Assembly (NCBI RefSeq): GCF_016861845.1
Contig: NZ_BOLV01000003.1
Location: forward strand, 62,001-126,000
Direction of reading: 5' to 3'
DNA length: 64,000 nt
DNA from: Lacticaseibacillus suilingensis
GTDB lineage: Bacteria > Bacillota > Bacilli > Lactobacillales > Lactobacillaceae
In this document: positions 44,714-53,134 of the stretch, piece after piece
How the letters are laid out: each line of letters starts with the position of its first letter
Position numbering within the stretch: position 1 is the first letter of the stretch
The notes under the pieces: model-generated
Databases searched by the model: none
What the model was told of the DNA's origin: nothing
The model's input: the letters and a program-made list of their open reading frames with translations, nothing else
Position numbers and translations under genes: made by a program

Positions 44714-45038
44714 ACCCAGAAACGAAAAAGGCGGCGCGCTTGGCCTACAAGCAGCAGGTTACCGAATACGGTTGATTCAAATTGAAAACACTCGCACCCA
44801 TCAGCGCTTCATTGCGGCGGTGCCGAACATCAAAAATCGCTGGGTGTACTACCAGCTCAACTTGAATCGCGGCGCTTATCACGATCAGCCGCTGCAGCGT
44901 GCTTGGGATGCAGATGGCGCTGAGGCGTTTGCATATAGCGTGCTATTCAAAAAGGATGCTGCCAAAGTCGTGAACATGCGTGCGACGCTCAAAGACCTGC
45001 TGGCTGAATGGACCGATCGCATCCACCCAGAATACTAA
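44710..45038 (+). pseudogene. GIY-YIG-like protein, frameshifted
   Basis: TTG at 44710 overlaps the previous stop and reads NPETKKAARLAYKQQVTEYG, then a stop at 44773. The next frame continues from 44772 with LIQIENTRTHQRFIAAVPNIKNRW and ends IHPEY. Joining them needs one inserted base at 44771. The join matches small GIY-YIG-type proteins seen next to DUF2087 regulators in lactobacilli. The adjoining regulator is also broken, so the pair may be decaying together. Confidence 0.62.
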
Positions 45039-45048
45039 AGGAGTTATT

Positions 45049-45681
45049 ATGCCGTTTACCGAAATTGATCGCGCGACCTGGCCGCGGCTGCCGTATTATT
45101 ACTATTTCACGAAAATGCAACCAATGAGCTTTACCATTTCGCTCAAGCTTGATATCACCAATACTTACCGCAAAAAAGGCGACCGCCACTTCTTTCCGCT
45201 GTACCTCTACGCTGCCACCAAAGCCTTGCCGCAGGAGTTGCGAATGGCAGATAACGACGGTCAACTCGGCTATTATAACCAGCTGACGCCTAGTTATTCG
45301 GTGATCCACGATGATCACAGTATCTCCAGTTGTTGGACGACCTTTGATCCGGAGCTAGCCGTTTTTTATGCGCAAGTGCAAGCTGATATGCAGCAGGCAC
45401 GCCACGCCCATGGGCCAGTGGGCAAACCTGATGCGCCGGCCAATAGTTTCGCATGTGGCATGCTGCCGTGGCTGGCGTTTGACAGTTACACGCCACAGCC
45501 CGTGGATGGTTTGCCGAGTCTATTCCCGGTGCTTCAGGCCGGCCGATATACGCAAGTTGAAGGCCGATGGCTCATGCCGGTGTCCTTGACCGTTAATCAC
45601 GCGGTGGCTGATGGGTACCATGCCAGTGCTTATCTCAATGCCTTGCAGGCATTATTGGCTGACCCAACGTGGCTCGAATAG
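45049..45681 (+). CDS. Chloramphenicol acetyltransferase-like protein
   Basis: 210 residues, CAT fold length. The catalytic HxxxDG motif is intact (NHAVADG, His184-Asp188), and the N-terminal YYYYFTKMQPMSFTISLKLD resembles CatA-type enzymes. Such chromosomal homologues may acetylate other acceptors, so resistance cannot be claimed from sequence. AAAGGAG precedes the ATG. It follows the broken GIY-YIG gene by 10 bp. Confidence 0.87.
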   Translation: MPFTEIDRATWPRLPYYYYFTKMQPMSFTISLKLDITNTYRKKGDRHFFPLYLYAATKALPQELRMADNDGQLGYYNQLTPSYSVIHDDHSISSCWTTFDPELAVFYAQVQADMQQARHAHGPVGKPDAPANSFACGMLPWLAFDSYTPQPVDGLPSLFPVLQAGRYTQVEGRWLMPVSLTVNHAVADGYHASAYLNALQALLADPTWLE

Positions 45682-45725
45682 TTTTTGTTTCACGTGGAAC
45701 CGCTGATATCTTGCCACCTACCGAC

Positions 45726-45759
45726 AAAAAACCGATCAGCGCTTACTGATCGGTTTTTT
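45726..45759. terminator. Bidirectional terminator
   Basis: AAAAACCGATCAG pairs with CTGATCGGTTTTTT. It overlaps the final codons of the lipase-like gene and also closes the CAT-like gene. Confidence 0.88.
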
Positions 45760-46867
45760 CGTGCTTCGCGTTAGCCCAAGGCCAGTCGAAATGCGGCCGT
45801 TGCGGTTTGGATAGGGTGGGTAAAATCGCCCCACGCAAGGCCACAATCAGCTGGCCAATGGCAAACAGCCACTGCTGGCGGGCCATGGGATCACCATGAC
45901 GGAGGCCACTAAAAATGGCTTGGGCATTGTGGGGCCAGTCGGCTTTCAGTTCGGCAAAGGAAGTGGCGTCGGTTTGCGTAATTAAAGCATAGGCGGCGTT
46001 GAGGCAGGCTTCTTTGGTGGCCTCATCCAAACTGGCGGTCCAGGTGGCAATCGTGGTTTGCGCGAGCTGGGAGAGCTGGTCGGTTTTGGGCAGGGATACG
46101 AAGTCCTCATTCGCTACTTCCCAGCTGAACGGGTCATGCTGCCCGAAGCCATGCGCATCACTTTTGACCACTGAAAACCCAGCGGTGGGGTCAAACAAGG
46201 TGCCAATCAAGCTGGTTTGCGGCACCAGTTTGTGCAGGCGGCTCATGAGCGCCTCTGGCAAGGCTTCACCCAGGCCGGGGCCATCGGCGTTATAAGTTGC
46301 GCTAATGCGCGCTTGCAGGTGCTTGGGCGCCTTGACGAAAGCGTAGGTCGCGAGCGTCCCGCCTTTGGAATGCCCGCCCAGAATGAGCGGGCCAGGGTAA
46401 GCGGCCGCAATGGTTTTGAGATAGGCTAAAGCCGCCTTTTGGGAAGGGATGGTCTGCATGTAGGCCATGTTGAAATCTTCCTTCCAATCGACAAACGCCG
46501 CCCGCGTGCCGCGAAAAGCAAGATACTGCTGCTGGTTGGGCAGGCTGAAGGTAATGGCGGAGAATTGCTTTTGGGCATCGAGATCCAGCTGCTGGACCTG
46601 ATCATGCCAAATGATGTGCTGATATCGCGGCGCTTTGGCCAGGGTGTGGAGCAGCTGCGCATTGGCTTCGGGCCGCCAGGTGTCCTGAGTCAGGAGCGTC
46701 ACCTGCTTGGGCCTAGTCAATCCGCCGAGCATGCCACTAGCAGTCGGCAACTGATCGAAGGCAAAATACGCGAGCTGCGCCAAAATCACGCCGTCCACTG
46801 GCGTTAGGGGGAGCTCGTTAAACGAAACTTCGGCATGCGTTTGCGCGAAATCTAGCATCGACTGCAT
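45743..46867 (-). CDS. Mbeg1-like (DUF2974) alpha/beta hydrolase
   Basis: 374 residues. Nucleophile elbow GGHSKGG (Ser167), preceded by the oxyanion-type YLAFRGT, as in the Mbeg1-like/DUF2974 lipase-class proteins common in lactobacilli. No signal peptide, so probably intracellular; substrate unknown. GAGGTG precedes the ATG by 5 nt. A repeat array lies immediately upstream within its leader region. Confidence 0.87.
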   Translation of the reverse strand: MQSMLDFAQTHAEVSFNELPLTPVDGVILAQLAYFAFDQLPTASGMLGGLTRPKQVTLLTQDTWRPEANAQLLHTLAKAPRYQHIIWHDQVQQLDLDAQKQFSAITFSLPNQQQYLAFRGTRAAFVDWKEDFNMAYMQTIPSQKAALAYLKTIAAAYPGPLILGGHSKGGTLATYAFVKAPKHLQARISATYNADGPGLGEALPEALMSRLHKLVPQTSLIGTLFDPTAGFSVVKSDAHGFGQHDPFSWEVANEDFVSLPKTDQLSQLAQTTIATWTASLDEATKEACLNAAYALITQTDATSFAELKADWPHNAQAIFSGLRHGDPMARQQWLFAIGQLIVALRGAILPTLSKPQRPHFDWPWANAKHEKTDQ

Positions 46868-46905
46868 AAAATCACCTCGCTGTTATTATGCCATAAAGTG
46901 AAAGG

Positions 46906-46944
46906 CAACGGAGCGACGCCGGCGTTGGTGTCGTGTAGCGCAGC
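46906..46944 (-). repeat. Partial structured repeat (5' part)
   Basis: Minus strand TAGCTGCGCTACACGAC then ACCAACGCCGGCG, the 5' arm of the unit joined to a short divergent end. Confidence 0.55.
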
Positions 46945-46949
46945 TAGAA

Positions 46950-47075
46950 AGACAGCGGAGCGAGGCTGGTTTTAGCCTGACGAGTAGCCTAGGTTCGGGC
47001 ACTGAAGCCGCGCTTTGGCTTCGGTGTTCGAGCCGTAGCTAGTCGCTCAGGCGTTAGCCTCGTGTAGCGCAACTA
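46950..47075 (-). repeat. Structured intergenic repeat, short form (copy G)
   Basis: 126 nt on the minus strand. Arms CGAGGCT/AGCCTCG, GCCTGA/TCAGGC, CGA/TCG, GAAGCC/GGCTTC. In sense orientation to the downstream lipase-like gene. Confidence 0.85.
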
Positions 47076-47078
47076 AAA

Positions 47079-47110
47079 AGGCAGCGGGGCGAGGCTGGTT
47101 TTCGCCTGAC
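47079..47110 (-). repeat. Partial structured repeat (3' half)
   Basis: Minus strand GTCAGGCGAAAACCAGCC then TCGCCCCGCTGCCT, standing just upstream of copy G, the same half-then-full order as at 32,119 and 36,711. Confidence 0.68.
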
Positions 47111-47117
47111 TAATGAT

Positions 47118-47270
47118 TCATTTTTTCTGATACGCCATCCACAATCCCATCAGCGCGTCTAAAAGCATAATGATTGCCATTAACCACATGGCCCACATAC
47201 TATTGGTGGCAACCAGGTAAATTAACAGTAGATTGAGGATGACCATGATCCAAGCTTTGAGTTTTGACAT
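47118..47270 (-). CDS. Small membrane protein
   Basis: 50 residues, MSKLKAWIMVILNLLLIYLV in the first half and a second hydrophobic stretch MWLMAIIMLLDALMGLWMA, ending YQKK. AAGGAG lies 8 nt before the ATG. Positive N-terminus and two helices suggest a hairpin in the membrane. Function unknown. It is divergent from the multicopper oxidase gene, 98 bp away. Confidence 0.65.
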   Translation of the reverse strand: MSKLKAWIMVILNLLLIYLVATNSMWAMWLMAIIMLLDALMGLWMAYQKK

Positions 47271-47306
47271 TGTATCGTCTCCTTCTTGTTTAGAACGATT
47301 CTATCT

Positions 47307-47331
47307 TACACCTTTCAAGACAGCCGGTGTA
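47307..47331. promoter_or_regulatory. Dyad between divergent genes
   Basis: TACACC-N13-GGTGTA in the gap between the small membrane protein and the multicopper oxidase. It may bind a regulator. It is not the TACA-N2-TGTA cop box. Confidence 0.35.
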
Positions 47332-47368
47332 GGTGTTAAAATCAAGGCGTATGAAAGGGGAGATTTGA

Positions 47369-48904
47369 ATGGCAACGGTCTATCAGGACTACTTTTTCGA
47401 CGAACCAGCATACAACACGCATGATGGCGGCTATATCCCGCTTGAGGTGGCTGATGCGCCGGCGCAGCCACTCGCCATTCCGGCGCTGGTGCAGCCGGAT
47501 TCCGAAACCGACACGGATGCTTACTATACGTTGACAGCGCAGAAAGGGGAAACCCAGCTCCTGCCAGGGGCAAAGACCAAGACTTGGGGCTATAACGCCC
47601 CGCTGTTGGGCACGACCTTTGCGTTCAAAGTAGGCAAGCATATCCACATCACTTTGAAAAACGAACTCGATGAGCTCACGACGTTCCACTGGCATGGGCT
47701 TGCAGTTTCCGGTCCTTACGTGGATGGGGGCTGCCACGCCCCGGTTTATCCAGGCGAAAGCAAACAAATCGATTTCACCTTGGATCAGCCGGCGGCAACG
47801 ACTTGGCTGCACGCGCATCCTTGTCCTTCCACGGCGGAGCAGGTTTGGCACGGCCTGGCCGCAATGGTGATTGTGCATGATGACCATGAGCTGAACCTGC
47901 CGATTCCGCATGACTATGGCGTCGACGATATTCCGCTGGTGCTGCAGGATCGCCGCTTCCACGAAGATAATCAATGGGATTATCACGCGGATTATGATCC
48001 AGACGGCGTGCAAGGGCCCACTGCAATGATCAACGGGACCATTAACCCATACTTCGATGTCACCCGGCAAAAAATCCGCTTCCGCATTCTCGATGGCGCT
48101 AACCGCCGTGAGTGGCGGCTGCATTTTTCCGATGACCTTGAGTTCACGCAAATCGCAAGCGACTCCAGCTTGCTGCCAGAACCCGTGCAGCTGACCCATT
48201 TAATGCTGACCTGTGCGGAGCGCGCGGAAATTATCGTCGACTTCAAAGGTTACAAACCAGGCGATACCGTCACCCTGTATTCGGATGATGTGCCGATTGT
48301 GACCTTTAAGATTCATGAATTTGCCGCCGATGATCGCGTTTTACCTGACCACTTGCTGGAGATTCACGCGCCGAAGGTCTTACCGACCACGCCGGTGCGC
48401 AAAGTTGTGATGAGCGGCATGGATGAAGCCGTGGCGCTGGATGGTAAGAAGTTCAATATGCAGCGCATTGATGCGACCCAGCCGATCGGGTTGGCACAGT
48501 ACTGGGATGTTTCCAATACCAACACGATGCATGGCGGCATGGTGCACCCGTTCCATGTGCATGGCACCCAGTTCCTGGTGATTTCCCGCAATGGTGGCGC
48601 GCCTTACCCGAATGAACATGGCTACAAAGATACGGTCGGCGTTAACCCCGGCGAAACGGTGCGCATTCTGGTGCGGTTTGACCTGCCTGGCGTCTACATG
48701 TATCATTGCCACATCATCGAACACGAAGATGGCGGCATGATGGCCCAGATTCAGTCTTATGACCCGAATCGGCCAATGCCTAAGTACAAGTTGATGGATA
48801 TGGGTACCTTGACCAAGGCCTTTGCCGAAGAACGCGGCGTCGATCCCAAGACAATGTGGATGGCAGGGATGGATTCTTATATGAAAATGGGCATGAAGAT
48901 GTAG
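47369..48904 (+). CDS. Multicopper oxidase
   Basis: 511 residues, three cupredoxin domains. All four copper-ligand motifs are visible: HWHG (107-110), HAHP (148-151), HPFHVHG near 395 and HCHIIEHEDGGMM near 445. The axial methionine after the last motif suggests bilirubin-oxidase/CotA/SufI-like type. No Sec or Tat signal is present, so it should stay in the cytoplasm, like CotA and unlike CueO. A methionine-rich tail (MKMGMKM) could bind copper. It probably forms an operon with the following gene. Confidence 0.9.
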   Translation: MATVYQDYFFDEPAYNTHDGGYIPLEVADAPAQPLAIPALVQPDSETDTDAYYTLTAQKGETQLLPGAKTKTWGYNAPLLGTTFAFKVGKHIHITLKNELDELTTFHWHGLAVSGPYVDGGCHAPVYPGESKQIDFTLDQPAATTWLHAHPCPSTAEQVWHGLAAMVIVHDDHELNLPIPHDYGVDDIPLVLQDRRFHEDNQWDYHADYDPDGVQGPTAMINGTINPYFDVTRQKIRFRILDGANRREWRLHFSDDLEFTQIASDSSLLPEPVQLTHLMLTCAERAEIIVDFKGYKPGDTVTLYSDDVPIVTFKIHEFAADDRVLPDHLLEIHAPKVLPTTPVRKVVMSGMDEAVALDGKKFNMQRIDATQPIGLAQYWDVSNTNTMHGGMVHPFHVHGTQFLVISRNGGAPYPNEHGYKDTVGVNPGETVRILVRFDLPGVYMYHCHIIEHEDGGMMAQIQSYDPNRPMPKYKLMDMGTLTKAFAEERGVDPKTMWMAGMDSYMKMGMKM

Positions 48905-48934
48905 CCCCAACCTAACGAAACCGAGGATAACCCG

Positions 48935-49396
48935 ATGGCATATACTGTGGATTTTAAAACCGTCAGCGACGCAGGCTTGACCAGCTCGCCGGTGGCACCG
49001 GCCCTGGCTGGCTTGCGCGCAAACGAGGCGCGCTACTTCTGGAACAAATACAAGGTGCCTTTTACCACTGAGCCAGCGGCAGAACGGCCGGAATTAGTGG
49101 CGTATGTGGCGACAATTTTGAAAGAAAAAGACGTTGTGATTGCCGCTAAGCCGCTTGAAGTGGCTCAGTTGGAAGTTGAAGGGGTGCGCTGGACTTATGT
49201 CTTTTACGAAGACGGCCTGGCCATCAACGTCCTCTACACGCTAGCTGATGGTGGTAAGCGCGCTGTGGGCTTCAAACTCTCAGACGGCATGGCTGTGCCG
49301 GCAGAGCTGGCCGACAAGTTCAAGTTTGCTCGGCAAAAGTCGAAGCTCGCCGGCACCATTCGCGGCAGCTACTTTGTCATCAAAGGGGCATACTAA
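48935..49396 (+). CDS. Conserved protein of unknown function
   Basis: 153 residues, soluble, beginning MAYTVDFKTVSDAGLTSSP and containing WTYVFYEDGLAINVLY. Not recognised. It starts 30 bp after the multicopper oxidase with only a weak ribosome site (GAGGATAA), then a strong terminator, so it is probably the second gene of that transcript. Confidence 0.7.
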   Translation: MAYTVDFKTVSDAGLTSSPVAPALAGLRANEARYFWNKYKVPFTTEPAAERPELVAYVATILKEKDVVIAAKPLEVAQLEVEGVRWTYVFYEDGLAINVLYTLADGGKRAVGFKLSDGMAVPAELADKFKFARQKSKLAGTIRGSYFVIKGAY

Positions 49397-49412
49397 ACAG
49401 CTACATGAACGC

Positions 49413-49449
49413 AAAATCGCCCAGGCCAACGTTGGCTTGGGTGATTTTT
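49413..49449. terminator. Terminator next to attL of element 2
   Basis: ATCGCCCAGGCCA pairs with TGGCTTGGGTGAT, with A- and T-runs on both sides. Probably once shared with the convergent VOC gene now displaced to 60,430. Confidence 0.8.
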
Positions 49450-49465
49450 GTGTGGCGTGATATTG

Positions 49466-49476
49466 CCCGGGAAATA
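49466..49476 (+). other. attL core of element 2
   Basis: CCCGGGAAATA, 17 bp after the terminator of the preceding chromosomal gene. Confidence 0.7.
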
Positions 49477-49567
49477 ATATTCTCGAATGCTTAAATCTAA
49501 TAATCGCAGTATAACACGCTTTTTAGAGCGTATTGTTGTCCCAACATTATTTAAAACGCTATTGGAA

Positions 49568-49586
49568 TGTGCCACTAATGTGCCAT
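49568..49586 (+). other. Candidate integrase arm-type sites (element 2 left)
   Basis: TGTGCCAC (49568-49575) and TGTGCCAT (49579-49586), 11 bp apart, starting 92 bp from the core end. Confidence 0.55.
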
Positions 49587-50055
49587 CTCAAGTATAGAGT
49601 CTACTGATTTTCAGTAGGCTCTTTTTGTTGAGATTAAGTGCTACAAACACTTCTTCCTTGCATTATAGGTCCAAACTAAGGTCTTTCCTAAGAATACGCT
49701 CAAATGAAAGCGCGAAATTTATGATCGCCGAGTTGCTGGATGAGCCGTGCTGAGCCAACGTATTGTGGTGGCCGCCGTGTCATTGAACATAGAAATCAGT
49801 AAATTCCTCACCAATCCCAGCTGGCGATCTCATAATGGATTGGAGCGGATCAATGCGACGTTGCCTCTGATCGTTGCGATGGCTTAGTTCTGGCGCAATC
49901 ACGATTAGCATACGCGTCAAATCGGTTTCAGGTTACAAACCGCCACGGTATTAGACGAAGATACGCTGTGGCTACAATACCGCGTGACTGATCCGCAAGG
50001 GTAGGCAAACAAATACCGCTAATCCGTGATTTAAGGATTGACCGTATCTTTGTAT
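49587..50055. other. Non-coding or decayed left region of element 2
   Basis: A hairpin GAGTCTACTG/CAGTAGGCTC with T5 (about 49598-49628) acts as an inward terminator. The rest has only short broken frames; one stretch near 49920-50005 (QTATVLDEDTLWLQYRVTDP) reads like coding sequence before a stop, but I cannot name its origin. Confidence 0.45.
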
Positions 50056-51210
50056 CTAGGCGTTAATGCGACGCGCAGCATGTTTGAGCAGAAACGGTGC
50101 CAATAACGTTGTTAAGATGACTGCGGTGATGATTGCTGAATAGTAATCCCCGCTGATCAGCTTGGCTTGATAGCCGATCTGCGCAATAATCAAGGCCATT
50201 TCTCCGCGTGAAACCATACCTGCACCGACTAAGTATGATTCATCTAAAGCAAACCCGGAAAATTTGGCGCCGCTACCTGCACCCAAAAGCTTAGTCAGCG
50301 TAGCGACAACGGTCAAGACGACGATCAATAATAAGTCGTGTTCGATTCCGGCTAACGACATGTTCAGCCCAATCGAAACGAAGAACACGGGAATGAAAAT
50401 CGCGTAGCCGATCGGTTCAATACTTTGATCGACTTCATGAGCGACATGCGTCTGGGCAATCGCAATCCCGGCAAAGAAGGCCCCGATAACTGCACTCAGC
50501 CCGATCAGATCCGCGATATACGCCATGCCAAAACATAAGATCATAGCCATCAACGTCGGTCCGACTGGAATCAGTAATTTGGTCCCGAGCTTGGCGAGAA
50601 TCGGGGCGATGAAGCGCACGACGAAATAAATCGCGACAAAGTAGATCAACTGCTCCAAAAAAGTCAGGGCCAGTGGGATTTGCGTGGTCGAACCCGTCGT
50701 CGTACCCATTACACTGACCATAATGCTGAGTAAAACGACCGCCAACACATCATCGACCACCGCCGCGCCAAGAACCGTCGAACCACTTTTGCTATCAAGT
50801 AAGTTCAACTCCTTCATCACGGCCACCGAAATTGAAACAGATGTGGCGGCAAAGATGACACTTAAAAATAGGCTTTCAAACTGGGTCAGTCCGAACCAAA
50901 GCCCGACTGGATAAATCAGCGCCATCGGGACCAAGACGCCCAACAATGCAACAATCACACTAGGACGTAAGTATTTTTTCAACAACGTAAGGTCACTCTC
51001 TAATCCGGCAATGAACATCAAGATAATGACCCCGATTTCTGAAAAAATATGGATAAACTCATTGGGATGCACCCAATTCAACAATGCTGGGCCAAGCACG
51101 ATACCAACGAGCAACTGACCGATCACTGCCGGAATACCAATCCGCGCTGCCAAGTGGCCGATTAAACTGGTAGCAATCAAAATGATGACAAGTGCGCCTA
51201 AAAATTCCAA
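50056..51210 (-). CDS. Cation/proton antiporter (CPA2, NapA/KefB-like)
   Basis: 384 residues with about 12 membrane helices. Conserved segments include LVGIVLGPALLNWV, VLGAAVVDDVLAVVLLS with the paired aspartates of ion-binding CPA2 antiporters, and GAFFAGIAIAQT. The C-terminal TrkA-N domain of Kef channels is absent, so it is NapA-like and probably exchanges Na+ or K+ for H+. TTG start at 51210 with AGGAGG 7 nt upstream. Its leader contains a strong terminator hairpin, so attenuation is likely. Confidence 0.9.
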   Translation of the reverse strand: MEFLGALVIILIATSLIGHLAARIGIPAVIGQLLVGIVLGPALLNWVHPNEFIHIFSEIGVIILMFIAGLESDLTLLKKYLRPSVIVALLGVLVPMALIYPVGLWFGLTQFESLFLSVIFAATSVSISVAVMKELNLLDSKSGSTVLGAAVVDDVLAVVLLSIMVSVMGTTTGSTTQIPLALTFLEQLIYFVAIYFVVRFIAPILAKLGTKLLIPVGPTLMAMILCFGMAYIADLIGLSAVIGAFFAGIAIAQTHVAHEVDQSIEPIGYAIFIPVFFVSIGLNMSLAGIEHDLLLIVVLTVVATLTKLLGAGSGAKFSGFALDESYLVGAGMVSRGEMALIIAQIGYQAKLISGDYYSAIITAVILTTLLAPFLLKHAARRINA

Positions 51211-51227
51211 ACCAAAACCTCCTCATA

Positions 51228-51288
51228 CAAAAAACGTAAGCCAAGTACCTCTTTCACACCCCTGAAAGAGAAAACCTTGAGCTTACGT
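51228..51288 (-). promoter_or_regulatory. Leader terminator/attenuator of antiporter gene
   Basis: On the minus strand ACGTAAGC pairs with GCTTACGT, CAAG with CTTG, and CTCTTTC with GAAAGAG. T6 follows, ending only a few nt before the AGGAGG of the antiporter gene. A terminator in this place implies conditional read-through. I do not recognise it as a known riboswitch class. Confidence 0.7.
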
Positions 51289-51434
51289 CAACCGATTGAT
51301 CTATTTAAGTTTTAATAACATCTTTTAAATTTTAGCAAACCGTGCCGTCATTTTCAAGCGAAGCACACATCGAGCCTGGGTTACGGTTCTTGAAAAAAAG
51401 CTGATTCTCTATGTTTATGTCCTCTAAATTGTAC

Positions 51435-51463
51435 TTGACAAAGACTACAGAATAAGTTTTAGT
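51435..51463 (+). promoter_or_regulatory. Promoter of ArsR gene (element 2)
   Basis: TTGACA (51435-51440), 17-bp spacer, TTTAGT (51458-51463), immediately followed by the dyad GTTTAA-N4-TTAAAC (51464-51479). Confidence 0.7.
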
Positions 51464-51479
51464 GTTTAAGATGTTAAAC
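51464..51479. promoter_or_regulatory. ArsR operator 1
   Basis: GTTTAA-GATG-TTAAAC followed by GTTAG, downstream of the ArsR promoter. Confidence 0.5.
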
Positions 51480-51506
51480 GTTAGAACTATTATACGGGAG
51501 ATATCG

Positions 51507-51830
51507 ATGACTAAACATAATTCAGAGGAAACGCTGGCGATTTTTCAAAAAAGCGCTCCGGTATTATCTATCTTACTCGATGAGAACCGACAGCGGATTT
51601 TGCTGATGCTTTGCCAAACCGATCAACTTACCGTCAGTGAAATCACAGATCGATTATCGCTGTCACGCCCAGCAGTCTCGCATCATCTCAAGTTGATGCG
51701 TGATGCTGGAATATTAGCGGTCAACCAAGTCGGAACAGAGCGCTACTACCGCACCAACATGGCAGACGCACTCGGACTACTCAAACAACTGGTCACCGCG
51801 CTTGAGGCAGATGTCGCAGGCAAAAAATAG
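51507..51830 (+). CDS. ArsR/SmtB-family repressor
   Basis: 107 residues with a winged helix (DRLSLSRPAVSHHLKLMRD) very like that of the ArsR protein in element 1. GGGAG precedes ATG 51507; an upstream in-frame start lies over the operator. No CxC metal motif; a single cysteine (MLCQTD) precedes the recognition helix. It is followed by the Old Yellow Enzyme gene, with a second operator between, so it likely controls both itself and that enzyme. Confidence 0.88.
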   Translation: MTKHNSEETLAIFQKSAPVLSILLDENRQRILLMLCQTDQLTVSEITDRLSLSRPAVSHHLKLMRDAGILAVNQVGTERYYRTNMADALGLLKQLVTALEADVAGKK

Positions 51831-51860
51831 TCGTTTTGGACGACCATTTTTAAGGCCTAT

Positions 51861-51880
51861 ACGTTTAAATGTCTAAACGT
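51861..51880. promoter_or_regulatory. ArsR operator 2
   Basis: ACGTTTA-N6-TAAACGT, 22 bp before the Old Yellow Enzyme start. Shares the AACGTTTA/TAAACGTT half-site with operator 1. Confidence 0.55.
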
Positions 51881-51901
51881 TAAAAAATAGGAGAAAACCA
51901 T

Positions 51902-53134
51902 ATGAATCAATCTATCATGTTTCAGCCGCTGATGTTGGCTAACGGCACTAAAATTAAGAATCGGTTCATGAAACCGGCAATGAGCGAAGTTATGGGTGAT
52001 GCGCGTTTTCGGCCCACAGCGCGCTTGATCGCACTTTATCGAGCCTGGGCCAATGGCGGCACAGGCTTGTTGATCACTGGTAACGTCATGATCGATGCTC
52101 AAGCAATTAGTGAAAAAGGTAATGTGGTGATTGAAGACGATCGCGACTTGCCGCTGTTGCAAGAGTGGGCCAAGGCCGGTAGCGTGAACGGTGCGCAAAC
52201 TTGGGTCCAGCTGAATCATCCCGGTCATCAAGCTGCCAAACACGTCGCCTTACATCCCGTCGCACCAAGCGCTGTGCCACTGGAAGGGCCAAATGCTTTT
52301 GCGTTCAATCCACCACGGGCGTTGACTATTGAAGAAATTCCCCTTGAAGAAATTCATGAAATCGTGGCCAAATTTGCTCGCTCGGCGGCGATTGTTAAAA
52401 TGGCTGGGTTTGGCGGTGTGCAGATTCACGCCGCGCATGGCTATTTGCTCAATCAGTTCTTGTCACCATTATCGAACCGCCGCACTGATGACTACGGTGG
52501 TTCACTTGAGAATCGGATGCGGATCATTGAGGAAGTGTATTTGGCCATTCGTGAACAAGTCGGTGCAGCTTTTCCAGTCGGCTTGAAGATTAACTCCTCT
52601 GATTTTCGTGCTGGTGGTTTTAGCGAAGCGGAATCAATTCAGGTGATCCACCGGATGGCTCATTTAGGGGTAGACCTGATTGAAATCTCTGGCGGTAATT
52701 ATGAAAACACAGTGATTCAAGGGGACAATCGTAAGGGCGCCTTCTTCATTGACTACGCTGCTAAGGCCAAGGCGGGAATCGATACCCCAATCGCCGTCAC
52801 CGGAGGCTTCAGAACATTACACGGAATGGAAACCGCAGTCACCAATCATGAGACCGAAATGGTTGGCTTAGCACGTGCGACCGCCTTAATTCCAGACTTA
52901 CCCAACCAGGTCAAAAAAGGCGCCTTCACTGAAATCAACTTAGAGCGGCTTTCGACTGGACTGCCATGTCTAGATCGCAAAGCTGGTGCTTATATTGGTT
53001 TGAGCTACTACGAAATGCAAATGGTGCGTATCGCTGGCGGCAAACCGGTGAAACTGACGAAAAACGCTTGGCGTCCATTGTGCTTCGCGTTTCATACTCA
53101 AGGTTGGTCTGTATTGATGCCGCAGCGGGCATAG
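51902..53134 (+). CDS. NADH:flavin oxidoreductase (Old Yellow Enzyme family)
   Basis: 410 residues. FMN-barrel landmarks: FQPLMLANGTKIKNRF at the start, QLNHPGHQ, and the HAAHGYLLNQFLSP then NRRTDDYGGSLENRMR signature with the substrate-binding His pair. OYEs reduce alpha,beta-unsaturated carbonyls and nitro compounds. No 4Fe-4S cysteine cluster of the 2,4-dienoyl-CoA reductase type is seen. Cargo of element 2, under the upstream ArsR repressor. Its terminator is split by an IS. Confidence 0.9.
   Translation: MNQSIMFQPLMLANGTKIKNRFMKPAMSEVMGDARFRPTARLIALYRAWANGGTGLLITGNVMIDAQAISEKGNVVIEDDRDLPLLQEWAKAGSVNGAQTWVQLNHPGHQAAKHVALHPVAPSAVPLEGPNAFAFNPPRALTIEEIPLEEIHEIVAKFARSAAIVKMAGFGGVQIHAAHGYLLNQFLSPLSNRRTDDYGGSLENRMRIIEEVYLAIREQVGAAFPVGLKINSSDFRAGGFSEAESIQVIHRMAHLGVDLIEISGGNYENTVIQGDNRKGAFFIDYAAKAKAGIDTPIAVTGGFRTLHGMETAVTNHETEMVGLARATALIPDLPNQVKKGAFTEINLERLSTGLPCLDRKAGAYIGLSYYEMQMVRIAGGKPVKLTKNAWRPLCFAFHTQGWSVLMPQRA

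Noticed and set aside
45049-45681. Claim of chloramphenicol resistance
   Set aside because: Catalytic motif is intact, but chromosomal CAT-like proteins of lactobacilli often have other or unknown acceptors; sequence alone does not show resistance.
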